Assembly (NCBI GenBank): GCA_025362015.1
Contig: JANYIO010000289.1
Location: 1-39,578, forward strand
From: Gammaproteobacteria bacterium
Lineage (GTDB): Bacteria; Pseudomonadota; Gammaproteobacteria; Pseudomonadales; Cellvibrionaceae
Direction: 5' to 3'
Length of the DNA: 39,578 nucleotides
Shown here: piece by piece, positions 24,820-33,520 of the stretch
Numbering within the stretch: the stretch's first letter is position 1
Layout of the letters: the number at the start of each line of letters is the position of its first letter
Notes under the pieces: model-generated
The model's database searches: none
The model's input: the letters and a program-made list of their open reading frames with translations, nothing else
What the model was told of the DNA's origin: nothing
Made by a program: the position numbers and the translations under genes

Positions 24820-26757
24820 CTAGTTAGTGCTGCGTGGAAGCTCCAAAATAACTGATTGCAGTGGCTTTAATGTCAACGGTACTAAGCCAATGCCATTTGT
24901 AATGCGTAATATATAATGCGATGTTTTATTGTGTGATGTTAGTACGCTGTTGAGTTTATGGTTTCCGTCATTTAGCGCCCAGCGAGTTAATAAATCTGTC
25001 GGCACCTGCAGCGATAGGGAATAGCTGTGCGTTGCAGAAAAATTACTTATCACCAATAGTTTTTGTGCTGTGTGGATATCGTTGGTTGTTTGCCAGCGGG
25101 CAAATGCAAATAGCTTTTCATCGTAACCTTTTGTGTTCGGGCGATTTGCATAATGAATGTCTTGATACGCACCTTGTAGAGCAGGGGCGGTTGCAGAAAA
25201 ATTAAGTAAAGTGCTATAAAAATCGCGTAAGGATTTTTCTTTACGCGTAAGTTTACCACCGTCAAATTTTCCGTTGTTCATCCAGCGCTGGTGATTGGGT
25301 ACGCCCCAGTAATCAAAAATAGTCGTTCGACTGGCCTGTCCGAAACCGGTATCTTCTGAGCCGGGCTCGCCAACTTCCTGCCCAAAATAAATCATTGTAG
25401 GTGAACGGCTTATGGTGGCGGACACTACCATCGCCGGTTTTGCACTTAAGGCGTTGCCGGCAAATGCCGGGCTAGCAATGCGCTGTTCATCATGGTTCTC
25501 TAAAAAATGTAGCATATGCTCTTCAATATCGAGCAACTCTTTTTGGCTGTTAGCGATGGAATCTGTCGAGCCTTTATGCTGAATAATTGCTTTCAGGTTG
25601 TCGTACATGCCTACTTTGTCGTAGAGATAATCCATTTTCCCCAAGTGAATATAATTACGATATTCCGATGGCGTATAAACTTCAGCCATTAAAAATGCAT
25701 CAGGATTTTTAATTTTGATGGAGGAGTTCAGGTAGCTCCAAAATTCTACCGGCACCATTTCCGCCATATCATAACGAAAGCCATCTACACCCATTGTTAG
25801 CCAATATTCGGCAATGGCGCGAAATTTTTTCCAGGTGTCTGGTACATTTTTATCTTGCCAAAACGCGGCATGTTGTTGAAATTCTTTCTCTGCATAATTG
25901 TCGGGCAAGCGCGGAAAATCCAGATTACCATTAGGCTTTACGCCATAATTAATTTTTACTGTTTCGTACCAGTCGTCGGCATTAGGTTGTGATTTTCGTG
26001 AACCATTGCCGGTCCATTTCGCAGGTGTTTCTGCAAATGCGCCATCGCTTAATGGATATTTTTCGCCACCCAAGGGTTTATAACTTTCTGTAGTGCCGAG
26101 CGCTGTAAAATTTGGCACTTTAAAACTTTCACCGACAATGTAATAAAAATTATTGTCACGTTTATATTCTATGGTCGCATCATCGCTCGCACCAAAATCT
26201 TCTTGCCCGGTTGGATTGTTTAGCGAGTGATATTGGCGTGCGACATGGTTAGGTATTATGTCGATAATAACTTTCAGCCCATGTTTGTGCGTGCGTGCGA
26301 TGAGCGCTTTAAATTCTTGTAGGCGTTGCGTTGGATCTATAGCCAAATCTGGATCAACATTATAATAATCCTTTACTGCGTAAGGTGAACCCGCGCGACC
26401 TTTGACGACATCTGGATCATCATTGCTTATGCCATAGTTTGTGTAGTCGCGAATAACGGCGTGATGCAAAACGCCGGTATACCACACATGAGTTGCACCT
26501 AATTGTTTAATGCTCTCTAACGCCTGGTCATTAATGTCATTAAATTTCCCTACGCCATTTTCTTCGAGAGTTCCCCATAAAGTATGAGTGGTTTTCTTGT
26601 TGCCAAAAAGGCGAGTAAATATTTGGTAAATAACCGGCTTACCCACAGTTGTTGATGGGGGGATATTTTTTTGTTCGTCTGCGTAAAGCAATGGGCTAAC
26701 AAACATCAGCAAGGCAATGTAAACCGGGCGAAGGTTACAAAAGTTTACAACATGCAT
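24820..26757 (-). CDS. GH13 alpha-amylase, periplasmic or secreted
   Basis: 645 residues; ATG at 26757 with AAGAGG nine bases upstream. Signal peptide to about residue 26 (SPLLYADE). The catalytic barrel begins near 42 (VIYQIFTRLFG). GH13 motifs: IIDIIPNH, nucleophile D330 in GFRYDMAEM, acid/base E359 in LMAEVYTP, and D423 in ENHDEQR. A C-terminal beta-sandwich follows. No carbohydrate-binding module or lipobox is seen, so it probably works on maltodextrins in the periplasm. The gene precedes the pullulanase on the same strand with a 278-bp gap that contains operator H. No strong operator of its own was found; a degenerate match 146 bp upstream is part of a repeat array. The neighbouring halogenase pseudogene ends 167 bp upstream. 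Confidence 0.9.
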   Translation of the reverse strand: MHVVNFCNLRPVYIALLMFVSPLLYADEQKNIPPSTTVGKPVIYQIFTRLFGNKKTTHTLWGTLEENGVGKFNDINDQALESIKQLGATHVWYTGVLHHAVIRDYTNYGISNDDPDVVKGRAGSPYAVKDYYNVDPDLAIDPTQRLQEFKALIARTHKHGLKVIIDIIPNHVARQYHSLNNPTGQEDFGASDDATIEYKRDNNFYYIVGESFKVPNFTALGTTESYKPLGGEKYPLSDGAFAETPAKWTGNGSRKSQPNADDWYETVKINYGVKPNGNLDFPRLPDNYAEKEFQQHAAFWQDKNVPDTWKKFRAIAEYWLTMGVDGFRYDMAEMVPVEFWSYLNSSIKIKNPDAFLMAEVYTPSEYRNYIHLGKMDYLYDKVGMYDNLKAIIQHKGSTDSIANSQKELLDIEEHMLHFLENHDEQRIASPAFAGNALSAKPAMVVSATISRSPTMIYFGQEVGEPGSEDTGFGQASRTTIFDYWGVPNHQRWMNNGKFDGGKLTRKEKSLRDFYSTLLNFSATAPALQGAYQDIHYANRPNTKGYDEKLFAFARWQTTNDIHTAQKLLVISNFSATHSYSLSLQVPTDLLTRWALNDGNHKLNSVLTSHNKTSHYILRITNGIGLVPLTLKPLQSVILELPRSTN

Positions 26758-26827
26758 ATTGCCGGCCTCTTGGTTTTACTGCATAAATGATTGAGTGCAA
26801 AATAAGTTTATTCATTAAGCTGTTATT

Positions 26828-26917
26828 TAAATGAAGGTTCTATTGTTGAATTCTTTATAGTTGAATCTTCTATTGCTGAATGTTCTGCACCTGCATGTTC
26901 TACATCCGTATGCTCTA
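26828..26917. repeat. 15-bp tandem repeats upstream of the amylase gene
   Basis: Six imperfect 15-bp units: TAAATGAAGGTTCTA, TTGTTGAATTCTTTA, TAGTTGAATCTTCTA, TTGCTGAATGTTCTG, then two more diverged. They are non-coding, lie between the halogenase stop and the amylase start, and match the unit at 24451-24540. Confidence 0.7.
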
Positions 26918-26924
26918 GCAATCG

Positions 26925-28415
26925 CTATGCCCCACAGATCCGCATCAGGTATTCGTCGTGGCTTGGTATTTTTTCAAGTGGGTTTTGTTTAATTTTTTTC
27001 ATGCTATCGAGCATTTCTTTGAGTTGTATTTCTGAGATTGTATTGGCGAGAGGGTGATAATCTTGTGGAACTATGCCTTGACCGATCATCACTTGTAACC
27101 AGGAGGATTCGAGAAATAAATCCTCTTGCTCACGAAATATGTTTCCTGTTTGGCTAAATAAATTAATTTTTTTTGCCAGGCTTTCAGGGATTTTCATGCT
27201 GCGTAAATCTTGCCAAAATGCACTGTCATTACGTTCGTTCACATGATAGTGAAGAATGAGGAAATCGCGGATTTGTTCTATCTCAAGATTGGCTTGCTGG
27301 TTGTATTCCGTAGCATTTGCAGCATTTATTCCTACGTGTGGAAATAGCTTAATGAGCCGCACAATGGCAGATTGAATTAAATGAATGCTGGTCGATTCTA
27401 ATGGCTCAAGAAACCCGCTTGAAAGGCCTATAGCAACAACATTTTTATCCCATTGTTTGTGTCGCCTGCCTGTTTGAAATCGAATAAGATTAGGTTCACC
27501 TATTATTTTGCTTTCCACATTGGCAAGCAACATGGCGGTGGCCTCGTCATCAGAATAATAATTACTGTTGTAAACGAACCCATTGCCATTTCGGTGTTGT
27601 CATGGGATGCGCCACTGCCAACCGGCACTGTGTGCAATGCTGCGAGTATAAGGTAGCGTATTGGTTAAGCGTTCAGAGGGCGCGGCGATGGCGCGATCGC
27701 AGGGCAGCCAATGGCTCCAGTCTTCATAACCTACGCCTAATGCCTTGTGAATTAACAGGCTGCGCTGACCCGAGCAATCTATAAAAAAATCGCCTTCAAT
27801 TATCGCATCATTTTTTAAGTGAAGTTTTTCTACAAAACCAGTTTCAGCATTTAAGCTAACGTGATTAATAAAGCCCTCGGTGCGTTTTACGCCACGTTTT
27901 TCACTGTACTTACGCAAAAAATTTGCATATAGAGACGCATCAAAATGATATGCGTGGGGTATGGCTAACAGAGGGTTTTGTGTTTGTAGTGGCGAATATT
28001 TATTGGCAATAGCACAAAGATAGTTGAGATCGTAATCCCATAAATTGGTTTGATATCCGCTCTGATTAGCTCTGAGCCAAAAATGATGGAACGGACAAAA
28101 TGCAATTGTTTTTCCGGCGGCACCAAACGTATGAAAATATTCGCTGCCAATTTTCTGCCAGTTTTCAAATTTAATAGCCAGCTTTATAGTGGCTTTGGTT
28201 TCGCGTAAAAATTCTGCGTTGTTAACGCCGAGTACATCATTAAAATCGCGAATGGGTGGAATGGTTGCTTCACCAACACCGATCCTGCCAACGTCTTCAG
28301 ATTCTACCAATTCAATTTCAATGACGGATGACAATACTTTTTTTAACAATGCTGCTGTCATCCAGCCTGCCGTTCCACCACCGACAATAACAACTTTTTT
28401 TATTGGCTTATGCAT
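26925..28415 (-). pseudogene. Flavin-dependent halogenase family gene 3, interrupted by in-frame TGA
   Basis: The reading frame has 496 codons before its final TAG. A TGA at 27602-27600 splits it into residues 1-271 and a downstream part; both halves are in the same frame. Residues straight after the stop (QHRNGNGFVYNS) align with QHRTGNGHVYCN of halogenase 2, so the TGA replaces the Leu of the WQWRIPLQ motif. The upstream half has VVIVGGGTAGWM, GVGEATIP and the equivalent of PrnA Lys79 (TIKLAIKF); the downstream half has LEPLESTS. Apart from the stop nothing looks decayed, so this is a recent nonsense mutation, a sequencing error, or a gene read through at low level. It follows TBDR2 as halogenase 1 follows TBDR1. 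Confidence 0.85.
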
Positions 28416-28445
28416 AACAACCTGGCTCTAAAAAACCTATTGGCG

Positions 28446-28478
28446 AAAAACACCCTGTTAGCGAGATCGCTAACAGGG
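28446..28478 (-). terminator. Hairpin between TBDR2 and halogenase 3
   Basis: CCCTGTTAGCGA / TCGCTAACAGGG (28453-28464, 28467-28478), followed on the minus strand by TGTTTTT. It is in the same position as the TBDR1-halogenase hairpin, though unrelated in sequence. Confidence 0.75.
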
Positions 28479-28497
28479 TTATCTACTGACAACTTAT

Positions 28498-31299
28498 TTA
28501 GAATTTGTAATTGAAACCCAATAAGTAATTCGTACCGAAATGTTGATACTTAGTAATTCGACGTGAGTCGCCAGTTTCAGTGCCTACGGTTGGTTCATCC
28601 GTTAAGTTTTGTGCTTGTAACGTAACTGTTAGGCCTTCAAGCGCGTCGATGCCACTCGCACCAAAGTTGTAGCCAACTTGCGCATCTACCAATGTTCCTC
28701 CCAAATCGGTTGTTGGTACTAATGACAAACTCCCGCCGTAGGTTTCGGAGAGATACTTACTGCGTTTGCGCCCCGATACTCGCGCTTCAAAACCACTTTG
28801 CTCAAAATATACTGTTAACTGGTAGGTTTCTTTTGAGAGCCCAGGAACACCTATTTTCTTGCCGTTGTTGTTTACTTCTCCGTCCATAAATGCCGCGCTT
28901 GCTGTTAGGCCAAAACCATCAAGCGAGCTGCTGAGTATGCGGAATGGAATGTTAGCTTGAAGTTCAGTGCCTGCTGCATAACCGGCACCTGCTTCTGCTT
29001 TCGATGAAGTAACGCCTTGCTTGATAAGTGTTTCGTTAGCGGGAAGGCCGTTGTCGTGATAGCCAGGAATAACATAGCTGGAAAAATCAGTGACAACGCG
29101 ATTTTCGAGCACCCAATTCTGTATGTTTTTATAGAAATAACCGGCAGATAAAAAGCCATCTTCTGCAAAGTAATATTCGTAAGATAAATCAAACTGAGTT
29201 GTCTCTGCGGGTTTCAAATGAGTGTTGCCGGACGACGCGCTCCACGCACTGAATTGAGGGTCGGTGCTGATGCGATGCGCCATATCAAAATCGAAGCCGA
29301 TAGTATTATTCGGTTTCATATTATCCATGCGCGCACGCGATTGAGTTTTAGCGGCAGCAAAACGTACGACTTGACTATCAGTCGCTTGAAAATTCATATT
29401 TAAGCTAGGTAAGAGTTTGGTGTATTTGGCTTGATCGCTTACGGGTGTCGCAACGGTATAGCCGCCAATGGCTGTCTGCGTGTTGTAGCCCGTTCCGGAT
29501 TGATCGGTTTGCACAACTTGTAAACCAACATTGCCGGTCAAAATACCGGTTTCAAATTTTGCCATACCAAAAAGGGTGTTTATTTTTTCAGATACTTCAT
29601 AGGTATCGCCCAAGCGATCATTTTGAAATAGGCCGGCATTGGTCACTTTGTAAAAACCGTCTTTGTACATGCCTGCTCCATCATAGGCGATTATTTTGCC
29701 CAGCCCGAGGAAACCTAAATCCGCTGTACCCGTAACATATTTGGTCGGAATGGGCGCATCGCCGCTATCGATAGTGACGCCATCTGCCGCATAATATTCA
29801 GGGGATGTCAGGAAGGCGCCATAATTTGTTTTGGATTTATTGCGGTCAGAAAAATTGATACCAAACTCAAGGCCGGTGACGATTGAAAATTCAACTTCAC
29901 CTTCTGCTTGTAAACGTAACGTTTTCAACTCTTCTGCAAATGAAGGGTTGTTAATAAACCCATCTTGTTCGTCATTTCTGCCATTAAAGGCTGGCGATGC
30001 GCCACCACCCCACGCTTGTGGGCCGGCGAGTTTGATAAGCGCGGGGTTAGAATAATCAGGTGTAATTAGCGTAGGGTGATCGGAAAATATCGCGCCTTTG
30101 GGGGTCATAACAAAAGAGTGTGCGTTGGCATCACCCTGTACTCCACCGGCACGGCCCACGCCCGAATAGCTTTCGATATCCAGCACATCTTTTTTTGATT
30201 TTCCGTAAGCTGCATCGACAACTAACGCCCAGCTATCAGAGACATGATATTTTGTATTCACACCGAAGGTATCCAGCGATGCATCTTTAGTGTCGCCATC
30301 ATTGCGGATAACGCTGCGAAAGCCATCCCATGTGCCGGCTGTTACTAAACCGTTTTCGACAGTGGTTGGAGACCAGTTAGCATTACCCCACTTAGGCCCA
30401 CCTTCTTCAAGGCCGCGAAATACTTTGTTGTCTTTAAATTTAATATGCAACGCATCAACGGTGATATCTAGTTTGTCGTTTGGACGGTATTGGAATACGC
30501 CAGAGTAGGTATCGCGTTTCATTAGCGAAGAGCGAACATTGGAATCTTGACCGCCAATTATTTTTACCGGCTTGCCATCTACCGTTACGTCTGCATAACC
30601 CCAAGCGCGAAATTGTTCCTCTTGGCTGGGCGATTCCATAGTGGCGATTGATAAGGCAAGGCCCAATGTGTCATCGGCAAATTTATCAGCATAGGTAAAT
30701 GCTAAGCGATGGCCATTTTCATCAAAATCGGAGTTGCCAGATTTCAATCCATTTTTTTCTAAGTTACCGTTAAGCGACATTACCGGTGCATGATCAAGTG
30801 GGCGAATGGTTGTTAAATTAACGATGCCCCCTAAGCCCTGATTTATCATGGTGGCATCCGGCGTTTTATAAACCATTGCGCCCGCTATAATTTCTGATGG
30901 GTACAAATCATATTCAACGCCACGGTTATCACCAATACCTAAAATTTCTCTGCCATTCATTGTTGTGGAAACATAGTTTTCGTTAAAGCCGCGAACTGAA
31001 AGCCCGCTGGTGCGGCCATCGCGACGTTCACCTGCTAAGCCTGGTAAGCGCGCTAAAGATTCTGCAATACTGGTGTCCGGTAATTTGCCGATGTCTTCTG
31101 CCATAATAGCTTCAACAATTGAGCTGCTCGCTTTTTTTAATTCTTGCGATTTTTCCAAACTTGCTTTAAAACCAGTAATGACAACTTCTTCTACTGATTG
31201 TGATGGTTCTGATTGTTGTGCGTATACAGTTTGTGAGCCTGCTACCAATGTCATGGTAGAAATTAACGCTAGCATGTGATTAAATTTTTGTTTTTTCAT
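28498..31299 (-). CDS. TonB-dependent receptor, second copy (TBDR2)
   Basis: 933 residues; ATG at 31299 with GGAGAAAG upstream. Signal peptide 1-28, nearly identical to TBDR1 (SQTVYAQQ). A TonB-box-like VEEVVITGF is near 36-44. The plug carries IGKLPDTSIAESLARLPGLA, GLSVRGFN and TTMNGRE, and the barrel ends GFNYKF. It belongs to the same oligosaccharide TBDR family, but the barrel has diverged strongly, which suggests another oligosaccharide length or linkage. One operator (31446-31459) and a leader like that of TBDR1 precede it. Gene order TBDR-hairpin-halogenase mirrors the first locus, which implies an ancient segmental duplication. Confidence 0.92.
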   Translation of the reverse strand: MKKQKFNHMLALISTMTLVAGSQTVYAQQSEPSQSVEEVVITGFKASLEKSQELKKASSSIVEAIMAEDIGKLPDTSIAESLARLPGLAGERRDGRTSGLSVRGFNENYVSTTMNGREILGIGDNRGVEYDLYPSEIIAGAMVYKTPDATMINQGLGGIVNLTTIRPLDHAPVMSLNGNLEKNGLKSGNSDFDENGHRLAFTYADKFADDTLGLALSIATMESPSQEEQFRAWGYADVTVDGKPVKIIGGQDSNVRSSLMKRDTYSGVFQYRPNDKLDITVDALHIKFKDNKVFRGLEEGGPKWGNANWSPTTVENGLVTAGTWDGFRSVIRNDGDTKDASLDTFGVNTKYHVSDSWALVVDAAYGKSKKDVLDIESYSGVGRAGGVQGDANAHSFVMTPKGAIFSDHPTLITPDYSNPALIKLAGPQAWGGGASPAFNGRNDEQDGFINNPSFAEELKTLRLQAEGEVEFSIVTGLEFGINFSDRNKSKTNYGAFLTSPEYYAADGVTIDSGDAPIPTKYVTGTADLGFLGLGKIIAYDGAGMYKDGFYKVTNAGLFQNDRLGDTYEVSEKINTLFGMAKFETGILTGNVGLQVVQTDQSGTGYNTQTAIGGYTVATPVSDQAKYTKLLPSLNMNFQATDSQVVRFAAAKTQSRARMDNMKPNNTIGFDFDMAHRISTDPQFSAWSASSGNTHLKPAETTQFDLSYEYYFAEDGFLSAGYFYKNIQNWVLENRVVTDFSSYVIPGYHDNGLPANETLIKQGVTSSKAEAGAGYAAGTELQANIPFRILSSSLDGFGLTASAAFMDGEVNNNGKKIGVPGLSKETYQLTVYFEQSGFEARVSGRKRSKYLSETYGGSLSLVPTTDLGGTLVDAQVGYNFGASGIDALEGLTVTLQAQNLTDEPTVGTETGDSRRITKYQHFGTNYLLGFNYKF

Positions 31300-31394
31300 G
31301 ATTTACTTTCTCCGATGGAGATTAACCTTTTTATTTATGGCTAACAAATTCTGCAAACTCATTAACGGAATTTGCAGTTCCTGAAACAGATTGC

Positions 31395-31412
31395 TTCTGT
31401 CCTCGAAATGAT
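31395..31412 (-). promoter_or_regulatory. Conserved leader block upstream of TBDR2
   Basis: Identical over 18 bp to 10851-10868 of the TBDR1 leader. It is followed by the hairpin ACAGA-AGCAA-TCTGT, whose stem is kept and whose loop differs. Confidence 0.45.
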
Positions 31413-31445
31413 AGTAAGGCGTGACGATTAACTCCTACAATAGCG

Positions 31446-31459
31446 TGCATACGTATTCA
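31446..31459. promoter_or_regulatory. Operator-like palindrome J (TBDR2)
   Basis: TGCATACGTATTCA, within a 25-bp stretch (31437-31461) identical to that upstream of TBDR1. A -10-like TATTGT follows by three bases on the minus strand. Its far end is 160 nt from the start codon. Confidence 0.75.
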
Positions 31460-31461
31460 AA

Positions 31462-31830
31462 AAAAGCAACTGTATTTAATGGCTGGTTTACACGACAAAA
31501 GTTATTTTAAGTGACAAAAAAAATGCAAAAAAATACAGCAACTAAAAATAGCCGCTGAAATTTTCGTAGAATATTTTTTTAAAAAAATAAAAACATTCAT
31601 TGTCACGATATTATCGCGATGTTGCTTTTCGATTGTGAATTTTTACATAAGAGAGCCGCAAATAACCTGATATGTTTATGCAGAAATTTACGAGGTAGCA
31701 ATCATTTACGAGGGCGCAGTAGTCGGTTGGTAGTTATTGTTATAGCAATGCGCCTAATAAACTCGAGTAACTATAAATTCCGAGAGGTGTTAGCCTGCAT
31801 TAGCGATAGTTAAAAAAAGGTTAAATCATA
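31462..31830. other. Gene-free spacer upstream of TBDR2
   Basis: 369 bp, AT-rich next to the TBDR2 promoter. A short ORF at 31619-31813 has no ribosome binding site or recognisable content. Nothing else was seen. Confidence 0.45.
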
Positions 31831-31839
31831 GGTCTGAAT

Positions 31840-32004
31840 ATAATGGTACTTACTTAAGCCCGTCATCCTCGCGTAGCGGGGATCCAGAGTGGTGGCAAGA
31901 TATTTCAAAAGCATTGGATCCCCGCTTTCGCGAGGATGACGACTCCCTGAAATAAAAAATTTTCACCCAGAATAACGAAAAAATGCTTAAGTAAGTGCCA
32001 TTCG
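31840..32004. mobile_element. MITE-like palindromic element with 9-bp flanking repeat
   Basis: A 165-bp element. The outer inverted repeats are AATGGTACTTACTTAAGC (31842-31859) and GCTTAAGTAAGTGCCATT (31985-32002). An inner pair contains CGTCATCCTCGCG and GGGGATCCA against TGGATCCCC and CGCGAGGATGACG. GGTCTGAAT flanks it on both sides (31831-31839, 32005-32013), as a target-site duplication would. The inner palindrome resembles the dispersed CGTCATxCxCGCG...GGATCC repeats of many proteobacteria. No transposase is encoded, so movement would be in trans. Confidence 0.75.
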
Positions 32005-32064
32005 GGTCTGAATCAGGTTTGCAGTAGGTTTGATGCAAGTGAGAATACAGGTTTAGCGTAAAAC

Positions 32065-32715
32065 TTAATGCAACGTAATACGGATTAACCCATGCGGGGA
32101 TGGCGTGTTACCAATCAGCTTGAATTCCATTCGCAGGGTACGATTTACGGCGGGGGACGTTTTTGCGGGGAATTCGATACGTAAATCATTGGCGGCTTCT
32201 TTAAATAGCTCCACTTGTACAACGATGCCTTCAGTGGGTATGCCAAAGGTAGATTCGGCATCGGGAATGTAACTCCCAAAACCAAACTGATAGCGCCATG
32301 CATTACTGCATAATTTAAAGCGCGCGCCTTCTTCATCGAGGAGCGGTGTATCAATTGGAATGTTGTCCAATACGTACACTTTAGATGTGCTGTCGAAATG
32401 CAGCTGAGTAATACGGCTTAATTCCCAGCCCATCATGGAACTTGGCATATACAAACTGTATGGCAATTCTAAACCGGGGGTGTTGTCAAAAATATCATTT
32501 GTCATTATTGGCGTGGGTGCAAGCTTTAGGTTTAATCCTTTTTCGCAGGCTTGCAAACAGAACAGCATTAGTAAAAATACGGTACATCCTGCCCACCTTA
32601 ACCGCCCTGCCCATTCAAGTTGTGTTAACCGCACGGGTAGCCAGCGATAGAGTCTGGGTGGATAGGACGGTTTAGGTATATAGAGCTTAAGTGATCTGGT
32701 AAGCAGGTTTAACAT
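32065..32715 (-). CDS. Putative lipoprotein of unknown function
   Basis: 216 residues from the ATG at 32715, which has only a weak AAGG upstream. A long basic N-terminus leads to a hydrophobic stretch ending LLMLFCLQACEKG, a good lipobox with Cys at about 57. Such a long pre-region is unusual, so the real start may be an internal GTG near residue 28. The mature part (about 160 residues) is soluble, with no family that I recognise. It is divergent from the two-component pair with a 118-bp shared control region, so it could be a target or accessory of that system. No functional claim is made. Confidence 0.6.
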   Translation of the reverse strand: MLNLLTRSLKLYIPKPSYPPRLYRWLPVRLTQLEWAGRLRWAGCTVFLLMLFCLQACEKGLNLKLAPTPIMTNDIFDNTPGLELPYSLYMPSSMMGWELSRITQLHFDSTSKVYVLDNIPIDTPLLDEEGARFKLCSNAWRYQFGFGSYIPDAESTFGIPTEGIVVQVELFKEAANDLRIEFPAKTSPAVNRTLRMEFKLIGNTPSPHGLIRITLH

Positions 32716-32833
32716 AAAGTACTGCCTTAAGTTGTTATATTATTCATGGCAATGAGGTAATCGTTTATAAAACGTTGAATAATTGCTAGAGTAATATACC
32801 ACTGATAGTGATAATAATAATGAGCCGTGTGCC

Positions 32834-33520
32834 ATGATGAAATGCAGAGCTCTACTCATTGAAGATGATATTCGGCTGGCGTCAGCTATTGTGCAGTATT
32901 TTGAGCTTAACGCGATACTGTGCGACCATTGTTGCGATGGCGACAAAGCCCTTAATCTTATCGCGCAAAATTCGTATGATGTATTAATCACTGACATTAA
33001 TATGCCGCACATGACTGGTGTGGCGTTGTGCGAGCACTTGCGAAAAATTGGCTGCGATACGCCGGTTATTATGATCACCTCACTTTCCGACCTGGACGAT
33101 AAAGTGAAAGGTTTTGATGCAGGAACGGATGATTATTTAGTAAAACCTTTTGCGCTGAAAGAATTATTAATACGTGTTAATGCTTTGTCGAAACGCAAAA
33201 GCAATCAAACGAATAAATTTGCTATCGTAGATCTCGGGTTAGAAATAGATTATTCGCAACACAAGCTCAGCAGAAATAATATTGATATTAGTTTACCAAA
33301 ATCAAGCTGGGCGTTACTGATCGCATTAGTTCACGCGTGGCCAAATCCAGTGAGTAAAAAAGATTTGGAGTTTGCGCTCTGGGGGGATGAAATCCCCGAC
33401 AGTGATGGTTTAAAAGTGCATATCCATCATTTGCGACACCGCTTGGATCGCCCATTTGCACAGCCACTTGTGCATGCCGTGCGCGGGGTAGGGTTTGTGC
33501 TGGCGCTGCATCATGATTAA
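32834..33520 (+). CDS. OmpR-family response regulator
   Basis: 228 residues; ATG ATG start, either possible. Receiver domain 1-118: acidic pocket E10-D11-D12, phospho-acceptor D54 (LITDINMP), T82, and K104 (YLVKPF). C-terminal winged helix about 125-228 (DSDGLKVHIHHLRHRLDRP, VRGVGFVL), typical of OmpR/PhoB DNA-binding domains. The last 8 bases overlap the histidine kinase start, so the two are translationally coupled. Targets are unknown. Candidates are the divergent lipoprotein gene and the GH13 gene downstream of the kinase, which lacks the palindrome found at the other loci. Confidence 0.92.
   Translation: MMKCRALLIEDDIRLASAIVQYFELNAILCDHCCDGDKALNLIAQNSYDVLITDINMPHMTGVALCEHLRKIGCDTPVIMITSLSDLDDKVKGFDAGTDDYLVKPFALKELLIRVNALSKRKSNQTNKFAIVDLGLEIDYSQHKLSRNNIDISLPKSSWALLIALVHAWPNPVSKKDLEFALWGDEIPDSDGLKVHIHHLRHRLDRPFAQPLVHAVRGVGFVLALHHD

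Noticed and set aside
26901-26914. Degenerate operator-like TACATCCGTATGCT upstream of the amylase gene
   Set aside because: It falls inside the last units of the 15-bp repeat array and deviates at the key centre, so the match is probably by chance.
27600-27602. TGA as a selenocysteine or recoded codon
   Set aside because: Paralogues have Leu here, not Cys, and no SECIS-like hairpin is obvious; nonsense mutation is simpler.
31619-31813. 64-codon ORF upstream of TBDR2
   Set aside because: No ribosome binding site, no recognisable domain, and unusual composition; treated as non-coding.
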